Assembly (NCBI RefSeq): GCF_032854445.1
Contig: NC_088300.1
Span: 77,245,966-77,309,965, forward strand
Direction of reading: 5' to 3'
Origin: Liolophura sinensis
Lineage: Eukaryota; Mollusca; Polyplacophora; Chitonida; Chitonidae
Length of the DNA: 64,000 bases
Position 1 is the first letter of the stretch, and each line of letters starts with the position of its first letter. Of the stretch, positions 38,975 to 52,646 are shown piece by piece. The notes under the pieces are model-generated. The model was not told where the DNA came from. It saw nothing but the letters and a program-made list of their open reading frames with translations, and ran no database searches. The position numbers were made by a program, and so were the translations under genes.

Positions 38975-41689
38975 CTGTAGGATTCATAGGCCGTTTGTAG
39001 TGAACATACAGTACCTACTGCAGTTCTGCCCTATCAGGGTTGTCTGCACTGAACTATCACTGATCTTAGCATGGCTTATTGTGGAAGGGAAAGCAGGCTC
39101 TGTTCTCTAGGCTTTTCTAAAGTTATACAACATGGTCACCTATTCAGCTGTTGATGTGGTCAATTTAGGGTGGTGTTGACTACAAAAACACTTTTAACAG
39201 TTCTCCACATAGTTCAAGTTGGTGTCAATTACAGAAACACCTTGTAAAAGGTTGGTGTTGACTGCAGGAACAGCTGTGTAGCATTTTAGCTGAACACTTC
39301 AGAATGATGAACGAATGATTGGGATTTACCCCACATTGTCAGTATTTCAGTCATATCATGGCAAGAACTTGTTAGACCTAGGAAAAAGTGTTAGTTTTTG
39401 ACAGACAGGTGGTTACATTTAAAGTTAAAACCAGAAGGGATATAAGATGCTTTTAAAATGAGGTAAAAAAACAAAAATCCATAGAAATCTGAGAGGCACA
39501 AACTGTAGTTTGCATACAGTATCATGTGTTTTAATATTATCTTATACACATTTTGTTACATCATCTCCAGTGACATTGTGAAGTAATTGAAACATAATCA
39601 GCTGTAGAACCTTGAAAACATACATGTGGGCATTGTCACATCAAGGTCAGTTATGTTCCAGACAACAAAGGCCTATTTTGATCACAAGGGCCTGGCTCAC
39701 CCTGGAGACCAGTGTTGGTTATCATTCTGTGAATTAGATAACTCAGCAGTTTATTGTTTTATCCACCTTAGATGGTTAGATAATTGAATCTTAGTTTCCA
39801 TTGTGATCAGAGGAAGATGTGTTGTAAGGACTATTGAGATAATACACTCATATTATAAAAATCATAACTAAGAATTAAGCCTCACTAAAATGTAAGTATT
39901 TGCAGAAAAAAGAATGCTATAGTTTACCAAGCTGGAAGTCAAACATTTATTAAAGTTCCTTGAAAGATGAATAGTGTGGTCATTGCACTGTGTATTGTTG
40001 CTGCTTGTTCTAATGCTGTATTTAAGAGAAAAAGTTCAAGAGATATGCTCTTGTGAAAAAAACTATAATAACCAACTTATCTTACAGACATAATTGTTTT
40101 CTTTTGATAAAAAGTGGTATGTATGTCTTGATTAGCATATTTTGTCCCATTTCTCTTTCTGTGTACGTTTGAAGATTACCTTTACCTGGCACACAGCTAC
40201 ATTGGCATGCCTATTTTTCACAAGTGTTAATTTTTTTAAATGTTAAATAGTATACAGTTAATGATGATAGCTTGGGGAAGTTGTGGTAACCTGGGCTGAA
40301 GTATGATTTGTACCCTTACATCCTGTTCCACGATTTGATTGTTGGACCAGGCATAGCCTGGAGACCAGTGGAACAAAAATAAGAGTGAGTATAGTAGAGA
40401 CAAATTGTCAATGAAGTGACAGGGCAACATACTAGAGATCTTGCTGTGGTCTACATTAACAAAGTTTCTTTACACCCTGCTATTGGTTGTAGCAACAAAC
40501 AGCCAGGACAAATTAATGCCAGGAGTGGGGGGTTGATGGTTTCAAGTGGCCTGCTGATATTCAGACCAGATTCAGCCATCCTCTGATAGCCCCATGTGGT
40601 CCTCATCCCCAGAACAAGGCTGCCAGATCAACTCTTTGGGTGTCCGCAGCATTGTGGGTTTTTCATGCAGCAATTCCAGTGTGAAACCCTTGTCTCTGAT
40701 CTGACCATATAGCTTGTAGAGTTTGTGGATTGTTTATGTCTCCATGTTGTAGCTTTTAGTGTTTTCACTTGAGGATGGCATTACACAGGTAACAGGTAGC
40801 AGACTGTGTATTATGTCTAATCATTGAAGGTTTTTTTTTTGTGTTGGGGTGTAAGTTTTCCGTTCTCGTGTCATGTTTTGCCTTAAGACATCGCAAATCC
40901 TGGACAATATTTTCAACTTTGATTAAATGATTGCTGCAATCCCATTTATCAGGATAAAAAAAAAGAACAATAAGAAAGGACTTTTCCCTGCGGTAGACTG
41001 ATGACTTCCTTCAGTCAGTTTTAGTACAGTTATATGGTGGCCTGTGATTATAGTGGCTGTAATTATAGTGGCTGTATGTGGAGGAATGTCTTGAGCTGTG
41101 TAATCCTCATCAGTGGCCAGTGGATAGTTGATTATCTTCTCATCAGGGAATCATTAGTGACAAGGCCTTTCTGTTATGGAGATTTAGGGCAGAGAAAATG
41201 TGCTAGATGTGTAATTGTCTGACAGCTTGCTTCTTAATTGACTTGGCCCTAGCTGCAGCAGATGCGGCAGGTTCAGGTGTCTGTTCCATTACTACCCCAC
41301 GTTTACAACACCTCAAAGACTCCGCCACATTGTTCAGTGAGACACGATGTCTGCAATTTACACAGGTAGACATAATTATGCATAGAATTGTGTCTTAAAC
41401 CATTAACTTTGCAACCTTTACACATATTGATGTCACTTCTACTGTGCCGATACTTGTGGAAAAGAATTAGAACTTAGTTGCTCAGGGTTCATTTTAGATT
41501 TTTTTTTTTATTTCACGTATTAAGAAAAGGTTGATTGTCTTTCAAGAAATATTTTTATTATAAAAATTCAAATGGAAACTATGACTTGAGATTCTTTTTA
41601 TGAAATATATACATTTATCCCATGATTTGCCAGTGTCAGTAATATGACAACAGTGATGTATATTTTCAATATACCACTTGTTATATAAA

Positions 41690-43390
41690 TAATGCAAAAT
41701 TTTGATTGGCCATCTGAACTTTCATTGACAAGCTTATCCAATGAAAAAATACAACTGCATACCGAACTACTTCTATTGCTTGTTGTCGTGAAAAAAACAA
41801 GGGCTAGCTGTCACTTACTACACCTTGACAGGGGTTTTTTGGTGCTGGGACGGTTAAGTTTTTTCTACACTGCATGGGAATAATGTTTATCTTCATGAAA
41901 TGTAAAAAATAGCCAAGGTTGGTGAAAGGGAATGAAACGCTTGACGCTTTACACGCCTAAAACAAGGTACTCCCAAGTTCAGCCATCATAGTGTAAGGCG
42001 TCATTGACAGCAGCAAGCCTCGATATCAGATTTTCACGAAATTAAGCACCTACAAACTTACCTTACTACTTTGTAGAGCACCAAGGAGTTGTCTTGTGTG
42101 TATGAACTCATATGCAACTGGTGTACCTCACGATCATTCTTAGATCTAGTTCATTTTTCTTTTTTGCATCAAACACAATAATTGGTCCAGGTGTGACCTT
42201 CTGATTCAACGTCACATCTACCAACCACATGGAAAGCCCAAATCAGAACAAAAATAAAACCTTTTGAAATGTCATAGACACTGTTTTGTTACATTCTCCA
42301 AGTTCCATGATGGTTAATATGACCAGCAAATAATGACAGATTTCCTCAGTGTTTTGTAGAATGATATTTTGGGAAATGTGTGGTACAGTCCCAACCTTTT
42401 TACATACATTGATATCAGAACGCATCTCATTTACATACTTCTCAAAACAAACTGACGTTGCCTTCTCTATCACCACCTAAAACCGGTCAAAGTAAATTAA
42501 AGGATTAATAGGATATGCAATTTGTGACCAGTTATATCAGATTTAATAAACTCGTGATAACTGGAACTGCAAGGCAGTTTCGGTCGGGGTCCACGTCATT
42601 TGTTGTTGTAGTTATAATTCTACGCTATCAAGTAGAAGACAGCATAGCTGTATGTAATCACACCACCGTTTCGGGAAATCGCAGACAGTGCAGCAGAAAG
42701 CATTAAGTCTAATACCATAAACCTAGTCCAGTTCCCTTCTCACTCCATGTTAAAACAGTAGGATTAACATCTATTTGTAAACAAAAAACAATATTGTCAT
42801 TTAGACGCGTCTTGCAAGAAACTGTTGACGGGAGCTCAGATCTGTTGGCATGTTCCAGAAAGAGCATGTCTTGGTCTACAATTTGGTGCAAGTTTCACAT
42901 TTCTAGCTCCCATAGTTCTCGACTTACAGGTTATTAAAATTACGTAATTAAATTTTAGTTTTTAGACTATTTCTACATTACAAAAATTGAAATTTCAAAA
43001 CTAGTTCTGACTTCACAACTTCGACTAATGACAAGCTTCCAAAGTTTTTGCCGGAAGTCAATGATATTTTCAACTTATTATAATTACCAACGGTCTACCT
43101 GCATATCAAATTTCAGACCAGTGTGTTCAATGGTTCTTGAGAAGATGTTTAAACGATTTCATATAAAATGCAATATGAATGCTAAACTGCGTGACATGGA
43201 AAAAGCGGAATAGATCCTTGCAGAACTCTAGGTGTGGGGGAGTTTCACTGCAAAATATCCAGTCAATCAATCAAAAACAATCTAGGCCGTAGCACCGTCA
43301 CAAAATTGGATGAATAATAATCATATCCGAACGATTTCAATAGGTGTCTCGCAGGACTTCCTGGACGTACCCCTAATTACACCACCCATT
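41690..43390. other. Block of probable old transposon-derived sequence
   Basis: The texture here differs from its surroundings: more balanced purine and pyrimidine use and phrases such as 'gcatatcaaatttcagacc' followed by 'cttgagaag', a pattern I associate with dispersed molluscan repeats. One minus-strand frame (42476-42243) lies between an acceptor-like gaccggttttag and a donor-like AAAAG|GTTTTA, but shows no recognisable domain. No terminal repeats were found. Confidence 0.3.
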
Positions 43391-46300
43391 CAATAAATCT
43401 GATATAATGGGTCGTTCATTGTATATCCACTGTGTGTAGAAATGCAACACTTGCGATTTTTGTGGAAGCAGTGGTCTGTATAAAGGTAGCCTTTACTACA
43501 TTTTGTTATTATACTCATCAGGTATACCTGTATAGAGGGTTTAATGGCCAACAGATTTGTGTAACAAGCAATTAGGTAAATATCAGTGTCAGTCTGGCAT
43601 GTCCTAAACCAGAATCTGATAAAGAATTTGTCTACATAAAAAGTATCTTGGTATATGAAACCTAATGAATGTGGTAAAAGCCTTTTAAATTCTGAACAAT
43701 GAATTATTTTTCTGGTCATAGAAAATGTGACATGTTTTTTATAATGCCGTGAAGAGTGTTAATAGTTAGTGGCTCTTCAAAAAAGAGGGAATAATTAACA
43801 TTAAATCTTTGCCTTAAGTAAGATTTTGGGTGCTTTCCAAGTAAACTTGTGAACTTACTCAAGCCTTTTTTTGACAAGTTGGTAGAGCTTATCTTTGTAT
43901 TGTGAGCCTTATTGTGGGATGTTTTTGTGTTGTTCTTGGTTACATTTCAGAAGAAACTTTATTTCTGTCTGGTTATCATGTTGGGATGTTACACAGACAA
44001 TATGACAAAAATTTCATGTCCACCTGTAATCTTTGATGTAGATGTATTAATTAAGCTAAGACAATTAAATTAAGGGTGATGAGCTGACAAGTGAAGATGT
44101 GACATCTGAGATGTCGACAAGTCGGCATAACACACACAGTTTAATAAAGCTTTGATAACTTAGATTTCAAGCCTGTTACTACTGTAATGAACTTGAGGAT
44201 ACACTTCTTTATTCCAGTGGTCTTATTTTCACTTTGAAGTTAAGTAACAGTTTTCTGATCGTAGTTTTTCATCGCTGAATTTGCTTAGTGCAGCATGTGA
44301 GTGCATTAATTCCCATTGCCAGAAACTTAGGTGTTTTGTCAGAGTAAAGAGCTTGTAAAACTGTAACTGATGTGGAATTTAATTATGTCTGACTTAAAGA
44401 GTATTTTTGTTTTGATTCTTCGGTGTATTTAACAACATCAGAGTTTCTTGTTGAGAAATCCATAGTGTATTCATTTGCATTATATATGTGTGAAGCGAGA
44501 CTAAATGAACATAAGAGCAGGAGCCTAAGACCGGAGCAAGGGCACAAACCAGTACCACTTGTTAAAGGGTCATGTGGCCTCCGGGATAAAAGAGTTCATA
44601 GATGAGAGGGTAGGGGTTTTACTGAGGTAATCAGGGAGCATACATCTCACAGAAGCTGTTCTCCTGTTGAGTGGGAATCATCTCAGTATGACTTATGTTT
44701 ACTTGGTCTCAAACCCCTCAAAGATCATGCTCAGCTACTGTGTAAGCTTTAGGAGCAGGGCAATATTGACACGAGCTAGGGCTATTTTACAATGCTCAGA
44801 TATTTAGTATGAAATCACTATTCAGTGTCTATGAAAAACTCAATGTATTTATTTATTATGAAAGAGAAGAGAAATCTGAAGTTGCCCCTGGCATTGATGA
44901 GCGTTACAAGTACCTACAATGTTTGTTGAGAACCACTTGTGGAGGAGGGATTGTGTATAAATAGAGGGGTGGATGAGAGGCAGGGGAGGAAGCTGACTGG
45001 GCTGTACTGCCTGGCCAAGCTAGCTAACATCATGGCTACCTTACCTAACTCACATTGTGTTTATCTTAGATAACTACAGCTTAACTGCAATCCCCAAACA
45101 GTACATTCTTGTATCAGACTTAAGGAAAATATCAGGCTGCCTGTTGTCTAACACTAGGGGCATCGGTTCCCTCCCCCCCCCCCTGCAAGATTGCTGCTGA
45201 TGTTGTTGTTTCATTTGCTCTCAAATTCTTGTGCCTTAAAGAATAGGAGCAGACAGGGGTGAAGTTAAAGGGGGGAGGGGGGAGTGAGGTCTGCTTCCTG
45301 GATTGGCTGACCCCTCAGACAGGAGGCTGTGTTGGGTGGGGGTGGAGTGGAAATGGTCAATCTTTGGCAGATTAGCAACACATGATAACTGGCTACTCCC
45401 AAGGAAAACCCTGATGTCCCTAAATAGACTTCATGAAATGTTTACATAAAGCACTTGAAGCATCTTCTGACTGATGCTACCAGTTATTTTGACACGTTAC
45501 AACTGATGTATTTTAATAACTGAGAAACTCCCTAAGAAAATAATATTGCATGGTGTGAATATTTAGACCTGCGTGTACATTGATAGTCACAGTTCATACA
45601 GTGTAGTGTTCTATTTATAAGGGGCTGATAACATTATAACATCAGCATTAGTGCTCCTCACTTACAAGGGACTTTATTCTTCGATCTTAGCTGTTTAATG
45701 GATTAATTAGCCTTCGCTTGGTAAGTGAGATTTAGCCTTTTAATAAATAGCAAAAATTGTTGAGTTGATAATGGATTCCTGCTAATATTTAGAAGCTGCC
45801 AGGTAATCTTCTCTGATTCCTTCTCCTTAAACAGTTGTTTTTGATGTAGCTGTACAAGTATATGGTGTGGTGAAATCGGATGTGTACATAATTGACACAT
45901 GATTCTTTCAAGTAATTATCAAAATGCATATAGTGAACATGTATATGTGTAGTGAACACCTTTACTGCCTCCCAGTGAATTCAGTTTTCTGTTTGACCTT
46001 CTTCATGGCTCAAGCTTTATGACATTTAGTAAATTCCCCCTGTTGTCCTGCTTCTGTAAACCTGACTAGTAAACTTCAAAGGAAAAATTTCCAGGTGTGG
46101 TTTCATAAATATTAGCAAAAGTAATAATAAATTAAAGGTAAAGGAAGCTTGTTGTTTGCCTGTCATTAAAATAACAACTTTTGGTCAACCATTTCAGCAA
46201 TCTTCAAATATCTAGAGTTAAAAGTGTTAGATAAAGACATATATTTTCTTCTTCTTATTATTATTTTCTGTTTATATGTTTCCTTGATGGCTGCATCACC

Positions 46301-49300
46301 AACTAATCTTGGCCACCTAGAGATAGAAAGTGCAATATGAAGTACTTTGTTGACACCATCGGGCTCTGTACACAGTAATCACAAACCCAGCTATGTTTTT
46401 GAACTTGTGATAAAATGAGGTTGCAAATAAGCTGAATGTAAACCGTTAAACCAAGTCTGTTTCCGCCATATATTTGTTGCCACTTGTCGAGGGCTATGTT
46501 GCTCATCGCCTGTGTCATGAAGTAATTGAGGATGACGCCTAACTGAATTAGCCAGTTTTTATCCACATTAAAGCCTTTTTAGATCGGATCATATTGCTGC
46601 TATTTAGTAAACAACAGTTGCATTGATGCAAGAGCAAAACATAAAAAAACCTCTTGCCTAGAAAGGCACGATTTTGTCATCTTTATGATTCAAAGCATAG
46701 ATCATAATTGCTGAGAACTTTGTTTATAAACACTGTCAGGTATAAATGCCATGGTGGAGCACAATGTGTGGCTGAGGGTTTATCTGTGGTAGACAGGGAC
46801 TCCCCACAATGTGGACAAATGGGGTAATCATTTATCATCTGGTATATGTCTAATTCGGCACACGTTATTATCTACACTGTGGGATATCATGGAGTTATAA
46901 CTGACCTAGTCCCTCTGTAGGAACACACCTGGGCAGGGCCATTATTCCAGTGTTAACAGACATGAGGTCATTGAGGTCCTGTACTAGGCAGATTTCTAAT
47001 TGTGTGAGGTAATCCATTATTACAGTGTGGTACCCAGGGTAGGGTAGACCTAATCTGACCTCATGAGGGTTGGGTGGGGGTACAGGGCTAGACCTACCGC
47101 ACAGGATCACTTTCCTCAATCAGCAGGCACACTGGCCAAAGCCAGCTCGGCACATCTAAGGGGAAATGTTTGTCCTCACCCCTGTTATTTATCTTCTTCA
47201 GTTCTGTTTGCATTGTTCACAGGTCATGTTTCATCACACATTTTTTTATCTGTGATGAAAATTCTAAATATTCTAATCCCATGTTACCGTTTCGTAATTC
47301 ACACTGCACACTTTTGCTTCGGCACATCTCTGTTTGGAAAGGAGAAATTCAGGAGTTCTGTCTTACTCATTAATAACAGAATTGAAGTCTCCTGTAGTAA
47401 TTCGTATCAGCTAGTATATCAAATACCTATTGCCACATGGCTTGTGGATGCTAAAAAGAGTCACATATGTTGTAAAAGATTTACATGTTCATATCATATG
47501 TCATGCTTGCATACCTGGTGTCAGAACACACAGTGATGTTCAAAGTGCAGTTCAGTGGATATATTTTGCACAAGTGGTAGGGCTCAGGAGAACGCCTTCA
47601 GTGTGACTCAATATTTTGACTCTTTATTTTGCCGTTATCATCAGCCCTTTATGTTTCCATCATCAAGGAAGCCTTTGTTTTCCTGAGTTACAATATGTAT
47701 GGATTATGTACATCAGTAGTACCACAGGCTTATAAGTCTACCTAAGTTCAGATCAGAGTTGTATGATCCTGGAAGTGTGGTCTGTGTAAAATTTCACAGG
47801 TTTGTCTTCCCACCACATTTGTTAGCTGGAGATCAGGCCAGCAGGAAGACCTGTATCAACTGATCTGTCTATTTTAGCCATTGATTTTGAAGGTTAAATA
47901 GCTGTCATTTTTAATAGAATAATTCTGAAGGGCTGAATAAGAGTGACAAGCTGTGTGGAAGTGGCCAGCATTCTGCCCTTTGAGGGCTGTTTGTTATGAG
48001 AGTCCGATGAGAACTAACATTTGTAAGGGATGTTTTGTATGTGTAGAGAGATGAACTCCTGTTCAAGTTTGCCTTATCCCCAAGGCACACTTTACATTTA
48101 CAAACATGTTTGGCTCTGGAATTCCTCTCTTCACATACTTACTGTCGGTGTCTTCTGGTAAATGTCACATACCAACAAGAACAAAGACTTCTTAGAGACA
48201 CCCTCTGCTCAACAAATCTCAAGAGATCTGACTTGTTTACCAATTGTTTGTTCATTGCATTTATATTACCCATGATGGATCATGATATCTACCAATGTCA
48301 TCAATTTATCATCATCTCTTCACATCCAACACTGTTAGGGCTTGGTTAGGGTTTTGGTAGTAAGTGGAAATAAACTCTGGTTGTTTACTATTATAACTAG
48401 GACCCTTAGTATGATCTTATTTTACACAGGTATTGTAGGTCATCAGATTTTTTTTAACTTTGATCTTTATTTTGAGGACAATATGCTGTCATCACTGATG
48501 AAATTATGTACCTTTAAGGCTTGAAGAAAAATGAATAAATGACATGCAGAATTGCCCTTTTATATGCAAAATGGTTGTGGAATTAAGGTATGTGAAGCTT
48601 AGGTCATGGTTATCTAGACATCTGCAGTTAATGAGCAGTTAATTAGTATTTCTTTGATTTATGGCTTAACTGTGGTAAAACTAATAAATAATACTTGTTT
48701 TTCTTTACCTGACAGTTGTTTATTTTAAGAGAAATTATCCACGTAACTTTCTTGCCTTGAAATGATAAGGAGTCTGTGTTTGCTGATAATTCCATGTACA
48801 AATAGTGAGACGTGGGGGAAAGCCATAGTTTGTGCTACAATTGTGTCTTGTTAACAGCTTACAACAATGAAGCTGAAGGTTTTTCCTTGTACCGTTAGAT
48901 AAGGGAGGCATTTGAGGGATTACTTCTTCAAATTGCTGTTCCTCTTTCTGTAATGGAAGTTGATGTGTGCAATTCAGGACGTGTTTTCTGTCAACTTGTG
49001 TTATTATCTTGGTTATCTGTCTGGAATAGCCGTGCTTCTCCAGGTGTTCACAACCTCATAACACACCTGACAGCATTGTTAAGACTCTTATCAATCAACC
49101 AATCAACAAACATGTTAATCAAAAAGTAACACATCTGCTCTAAGACAGTACAGATGTGGAACACACAGAGTGACACTGGTGCTGACTGGCTTGTTCTGCC
49201 ACAGAACTACATCAGGCTGATTGTGAGACATTCATGTCCGTCCTTTTTGTACTTTCCATTTAATTGTAGTGGCAGAAGATGACTATCCTGAATGAAAGAC

Positions 49301-49360
49301 AAGACTCTTTATTCATGGCGACTTTCATGGTTGATATAAACATTTTTCTAAACTATTTAG

Positions 49361-49459
49361 ATTTATTTATTTATTTGATTGGTGTTTTACACCATACTCA
49401 AGTATATTTTCATTTATTTGACGACGGCCAGCATTATGGTGTTAGGAAACCAGGCAGAG
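49361..49459 (-). mobile_element. SINE (AAAT-tailed family), truncated, with 13-bp near-perfect duplication
   Basis: The body has atttatttatttatttgatt, ggtgttttacacc, gacggccagcattatgg and ccaggcagag. The flanks are ctaaactatttag (49348-49360) and ctaaagtatttag (49460-49472), one mismatch in 13. A second ATTT-rich piece with 'gccatactcgggaatttta' at about 49499-49550 may be another fragment. Confidence 0.8.
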
Positions 49460-50196
49460 CTAAAGTATTTAGCCATCATAAATTTGCTAAGCATTTCCAT
49501 TATTTATTTATTTCATTATCATTTAATGCCATACTCGGGAATTTTAGCTCTACAATTATGTATATTAAAGTATAAAGTGGATGTTTACTTCTTGTGACCA
49601 TCTGTACATTGTGAACAATCTGAACAATCAACAGTACCAGAATGTCTTTGAATGCAGGATAATCTGGACAGTGGTTACTGCATAACTTTGAATGTATTCC
49701 TTACTAGAACCCTGTTGCAAGATAATATATTGTTCCTTAGTTGTATTTCTCCTTTCTCAGAGTTTTCAGTTGAAGCCTTAGAAATAGCTGTCCGCACATC
49801 TCAGGAAAGTCACTGAGTTTGTAACATAGTGTAATATTCTTCGTCCGTCCTCACACCCCCAATTAGTGTTGAGTTGCTCCAGAAATTATGAGTCTATCTC
49901 TAAGTTATACCCAATGTTAGCTAGTGTTACGACCTGGCCTATCACCATGGTGCTCTGTGCATCGGTGGTAGTTAAGCTGGTGGCTTCAAGGTGTGAGGCA
50001 GCCTTCTTCTCTACACCATTCCTCACCGACTTGTTCTTCTGTCATTATCTGCCTGTTAATACCTGGAAATATGCTGTGGCTAATGTTTTGTACATGTGTA
50101 CCTGTCAACTGAGATTATGCCTTGTCACTACCCCAGTCAGCTCAGATTTATTGTTTCTTGTTAAAAATAAGCTCAGCTTTGATGTCTGGTATACAG

Positions 50197-50316
50197 TACT
50201 TGTGTTGAGGCTCAGGTACTTGTGTTGAGGTTCAGGTACTTGTGTTGAGGTTCAGGTACTTGTGTTGAGGCTCAGGTACTTGTGTTGAGGCTCAGGTACT
50301 TGTGTTGAGGTTCAGG
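50197..50316. repeat. 20-bp minisatellite, 6 copies
   Basis: The unit 'tacttgtgttgaggctcagg' repeats at 50197, 50217, 50237, 50257, 50277 and 50297. Only a C/T variant within the ctcagg/ttcagg part distinguishes copies. Confidence 0.95.
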
Positions 50317-50711
50317 AAGAACTATTTGTTTCTGGTAGAGATTACACATGTGATTTTCATTTATTGGAACCAAAGCTTTTAAAATATTGTTATTTTTTAT
50401 TGTCTGAAAAGAGTTACTTTTAATTCACCTTTTAAACTGGGATTTGTCTTTTCTATTTTCTAATTTGTTTCCCGGTAAATTTATTAAAATGTTTCTAGGA
50501 ATGTCACTTATGCTTAATATTTTGTTCATGTAACTTCACTCTACACCAGACACTTTGATTTATCCAACCAATCAACTGGATAAGCAGTACATCAATAAAT
50601 AAACAGATAAGTATTAATTGGTCAGTGATTGATACTTACATCTTTTTTTTTATAAAATGCCAGGACCCTCCCTGATGACTTTTTCTCATTTTTTGTGTAT
50701 GTATATGAATG

Positions 50712-50716
<5 letters not shown>

Positions 50717-50748
<32 letters not shown>
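50717..50748. repeat. (TA)n microsatellite
   Basis: A run of alternating T and A of about 32 nt, preceded by an imperfect 'gtatatgtatat' section. Confidence 0.9.
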
Positions 50749-50751
<3 letters not shown>

Positions 50752-51636
50752 TTAACATCTGCTGAAGTGTGTCTTTTCTAACTAATTCCAGTTGGGAAAT
50801 ACTAGTTCTATTACCATATTTTTCTCACGACTTTATCCTTAACACATTCACCTGTTTCTGTGAATGTTGCACTTAGCTTCAGCAGATGTGAACAACAACT
50901 TAACTTTGATGGACACAGAAAGTTTCAGTGTGTTTGAAGGGTCCATGGTATAAGTACCAGATTGTCACTCACAAGCCGACCTCTGCTGTAAGCTACAGCC
51001 TCCATCCACGAAGGATTCCCTAGCCATGGTGGCCCAATCTGGCAAGCATTCTCCACTGATATTTTTATCCAAAGAGGAATGCTTGTAGAGAATTTTGGAT
51101 AAGTTAGTAATAAATATATATGTCTGCAAAACATATCCCAGTCTGTTTTTGATTATGTCTTGTAGATGTTGTTTATTACTGCTTCATTTCTTGTGGGTGG
51201 GATACTAGTTGGTGGAGGAGAACCACAGGCTGTCTAGATGGCCTGTGCTAAGTTTCACTGATAGCTATCCATAATACATGTACAAGATTGTCCCTCCTTG
51301 TATTTAGTCTGTGTTTTATCACAGTTTGTCTGCCCAGTTTGTGTAGAACCTTGTGTATAGGTACACATGCAGCCTTTGTAAACCCTCTGACTCCAGAAAG
51401 CCTCTGAATGAAGGAAGAACTGTTTCCAAGTTTGCACAATCTTGTAGTTACCAAGCAACCTTGGTGATGGCTTTATCCTCACAATACTGTGCTATGCAAT
51501 CATGATTCATATTAAATTCAAGAGTTTACATAATGCACTGCACATGTAGCATCCTAAACAGGGAGTTTCTAGGAAGAACAAGTAATGCTTAAATGTTCAT
51601 ATTTCTTATTAGAGAAACAGCCCTCTCAATTCACAA

Positions 51637-51678
51637 TTTTGCCTCAGCCAAAAAAAAAAAAGAAATGCTGAGGCAAAA
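51637..51678. repeat. Perfect 12-bp inverted repeat left of the hAT-like fragment
   Basis: The arms TTTTGCCTCAGC (51637-51648) and GCTGAGGCAAAA (51667-51678) are exact reverse complements around an 18-nt A-rich loop. The related motif ACCTCAGCAAT follows at 51712. Confidence 0.85.
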
Positions 51679-51902
51679 CAGTAATTCCCCTGCAAAAATA
51701 AAATTAGATGTACCTCAGCAATAATATGTAAGATAAATACGAATGTAACTGAGAATTATTGGAAGGTTAAAACACTCTATTAAAGTGTGCTCACTGTCAC
51801 ATGCATGTAACCTCACAAAACACATGGAGTTATAAGTGTTAGAGTATCTGTTACTCTGCAAGCAATGCAGAAAATCAACAGTCACTTACAGATCTAGTTT
51901 AA

Positions 51903-52472
51903 CTAGTTTAAATCTTCTGCCAAATAGCAGGCCATTATAGGGACATTGTTTTGTGTAAGACATCCGTTTCCCAAGTCCACTTTGTGTAGGTCCCTCTCAA
52001 ATTTCCCAATTTCAACACAATCTTCAAAGGGCCTGCCTTTCAGTATAAAGAAGTGTGCGAGTTGAAATTTTTTTACAAGTTGCCCGCGGTGACCAATGTT
52101 GAAATTCTGCACATTTTTCATTCAGCGTTGACTGTCGGCTAGCACTGATTTCCACGGAAGTGTTGCTGTGTTTTGTCCGTGACGCTAGGGCGGCTTGGCG
52201 ATGAATTGATTTGGACACATGGTCAATCACAATACATTTCTTGATAAAGTGGGTACCTTGGACCAAATTGTCCGAAATTTGTGAAAGAAAACCGTGGTTT
52301 TCTGAATTCAGTAAAAAGTTCTTAGAGTAAATGTCTGGGCAATTTTGCACACTATGGAAAGGACTGAACCAGTGCAGCCAATTTACATTCGGTATAATCA
52401 ATCCCCCATCCATCCAGCCCTCGTTCAATAGTGTAGAGGCGTTTTGGCCATAATGATAACTAATTTCCACGC
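51903..52472 (-). pseudogene. Decayed hAT-derived (KIAA1586/ZNF862-like) N-terminal fragment
   Basis: Two overlapping minus-strand frames together look like one broken coding segment. The upstream frame (52472 down to about 52130) includes NWLHWF, then VQGTHFIKKCIVIDHVSKSI and HRQAALASR. This matches the style of the N-terminal zinc-finger segment (tryptophan pair, then G-T-x-F-x-K, then D-H-x-x-S-x-x-H) of proteins derived from hAT transposases, such as KIAA1586, ZNF862 and C17orf113. The downstream frame (52121-51906) includes LAHFFILKGRPFEDC, resembling the region that follows in this group. The frame change near 52115-52130, the missing expected cysteines and the absence of the large catalytic region mark it as a truncated relic. 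There is no ATG at the start; a possible acceptor (TTGTTTTAG) precedes 52472. Family assignment is from remembered pattern only. Confidence 0.45.
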
Positions 52473-52617
52473 CTAAAACAACAATTTATACTTGAATTAA
52501 ATCAAAGTTTATTTAACAACACAAGAGTCAAAGACTTTGTGATCAAATTTTTGAGGTTAGAATGGCACACCCCTCGGCAATTTTTTTGCTGTGGCAAAGC
52601 GATCATACTTGGGCATT

Positions 52618-52646
52618 CACCTCAGCAATGGCGGATTGCCGAGGTG
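52618..52646. repeat. 12-bp inverted repeat right of the hAT-like fragment
   Basis: The arms CACCTCAGCAAT (52618-52629) and ATTGCCGAGGTG (52635-52646) pair with one mismatch around a 5-nt loop. The 11-mer ACCTCAGCAAT is identical to the copy at 51712, so related motifs flank both sides of the 51.9-52.5 kb fragment. Confidence 0.8.

Larger units (their letters stand above)
31976..49360. other. Long non-coding stretch
   Basis: It contains a SINE at 36669, a dispersed repeat at 38140, an (AG)n run at 38953, the altered block at 41690-43390 and a C-run near 45172. Open frames here, including the 157-codon one at 47063-47536, show no recognisable motif or matching splice sites. Confidence 0.6.

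Noticed and set aside
41251-41366. Exon-like segment between ctagctgcag and a gtagac donor
   Set aside because: The donor is weak and the translation shows no motif or partner exon.
42243-42476. Minus-strand exon-like segment in the altered block
   Set aside because: Splice-like borders are weak and no domain is recognisable; kept only as part of the general block description.
47063-47536. 157-codon plus-strand frame
   Set aside because: No recognisable domain, no supporting splice sites, and mixed composition along its length.
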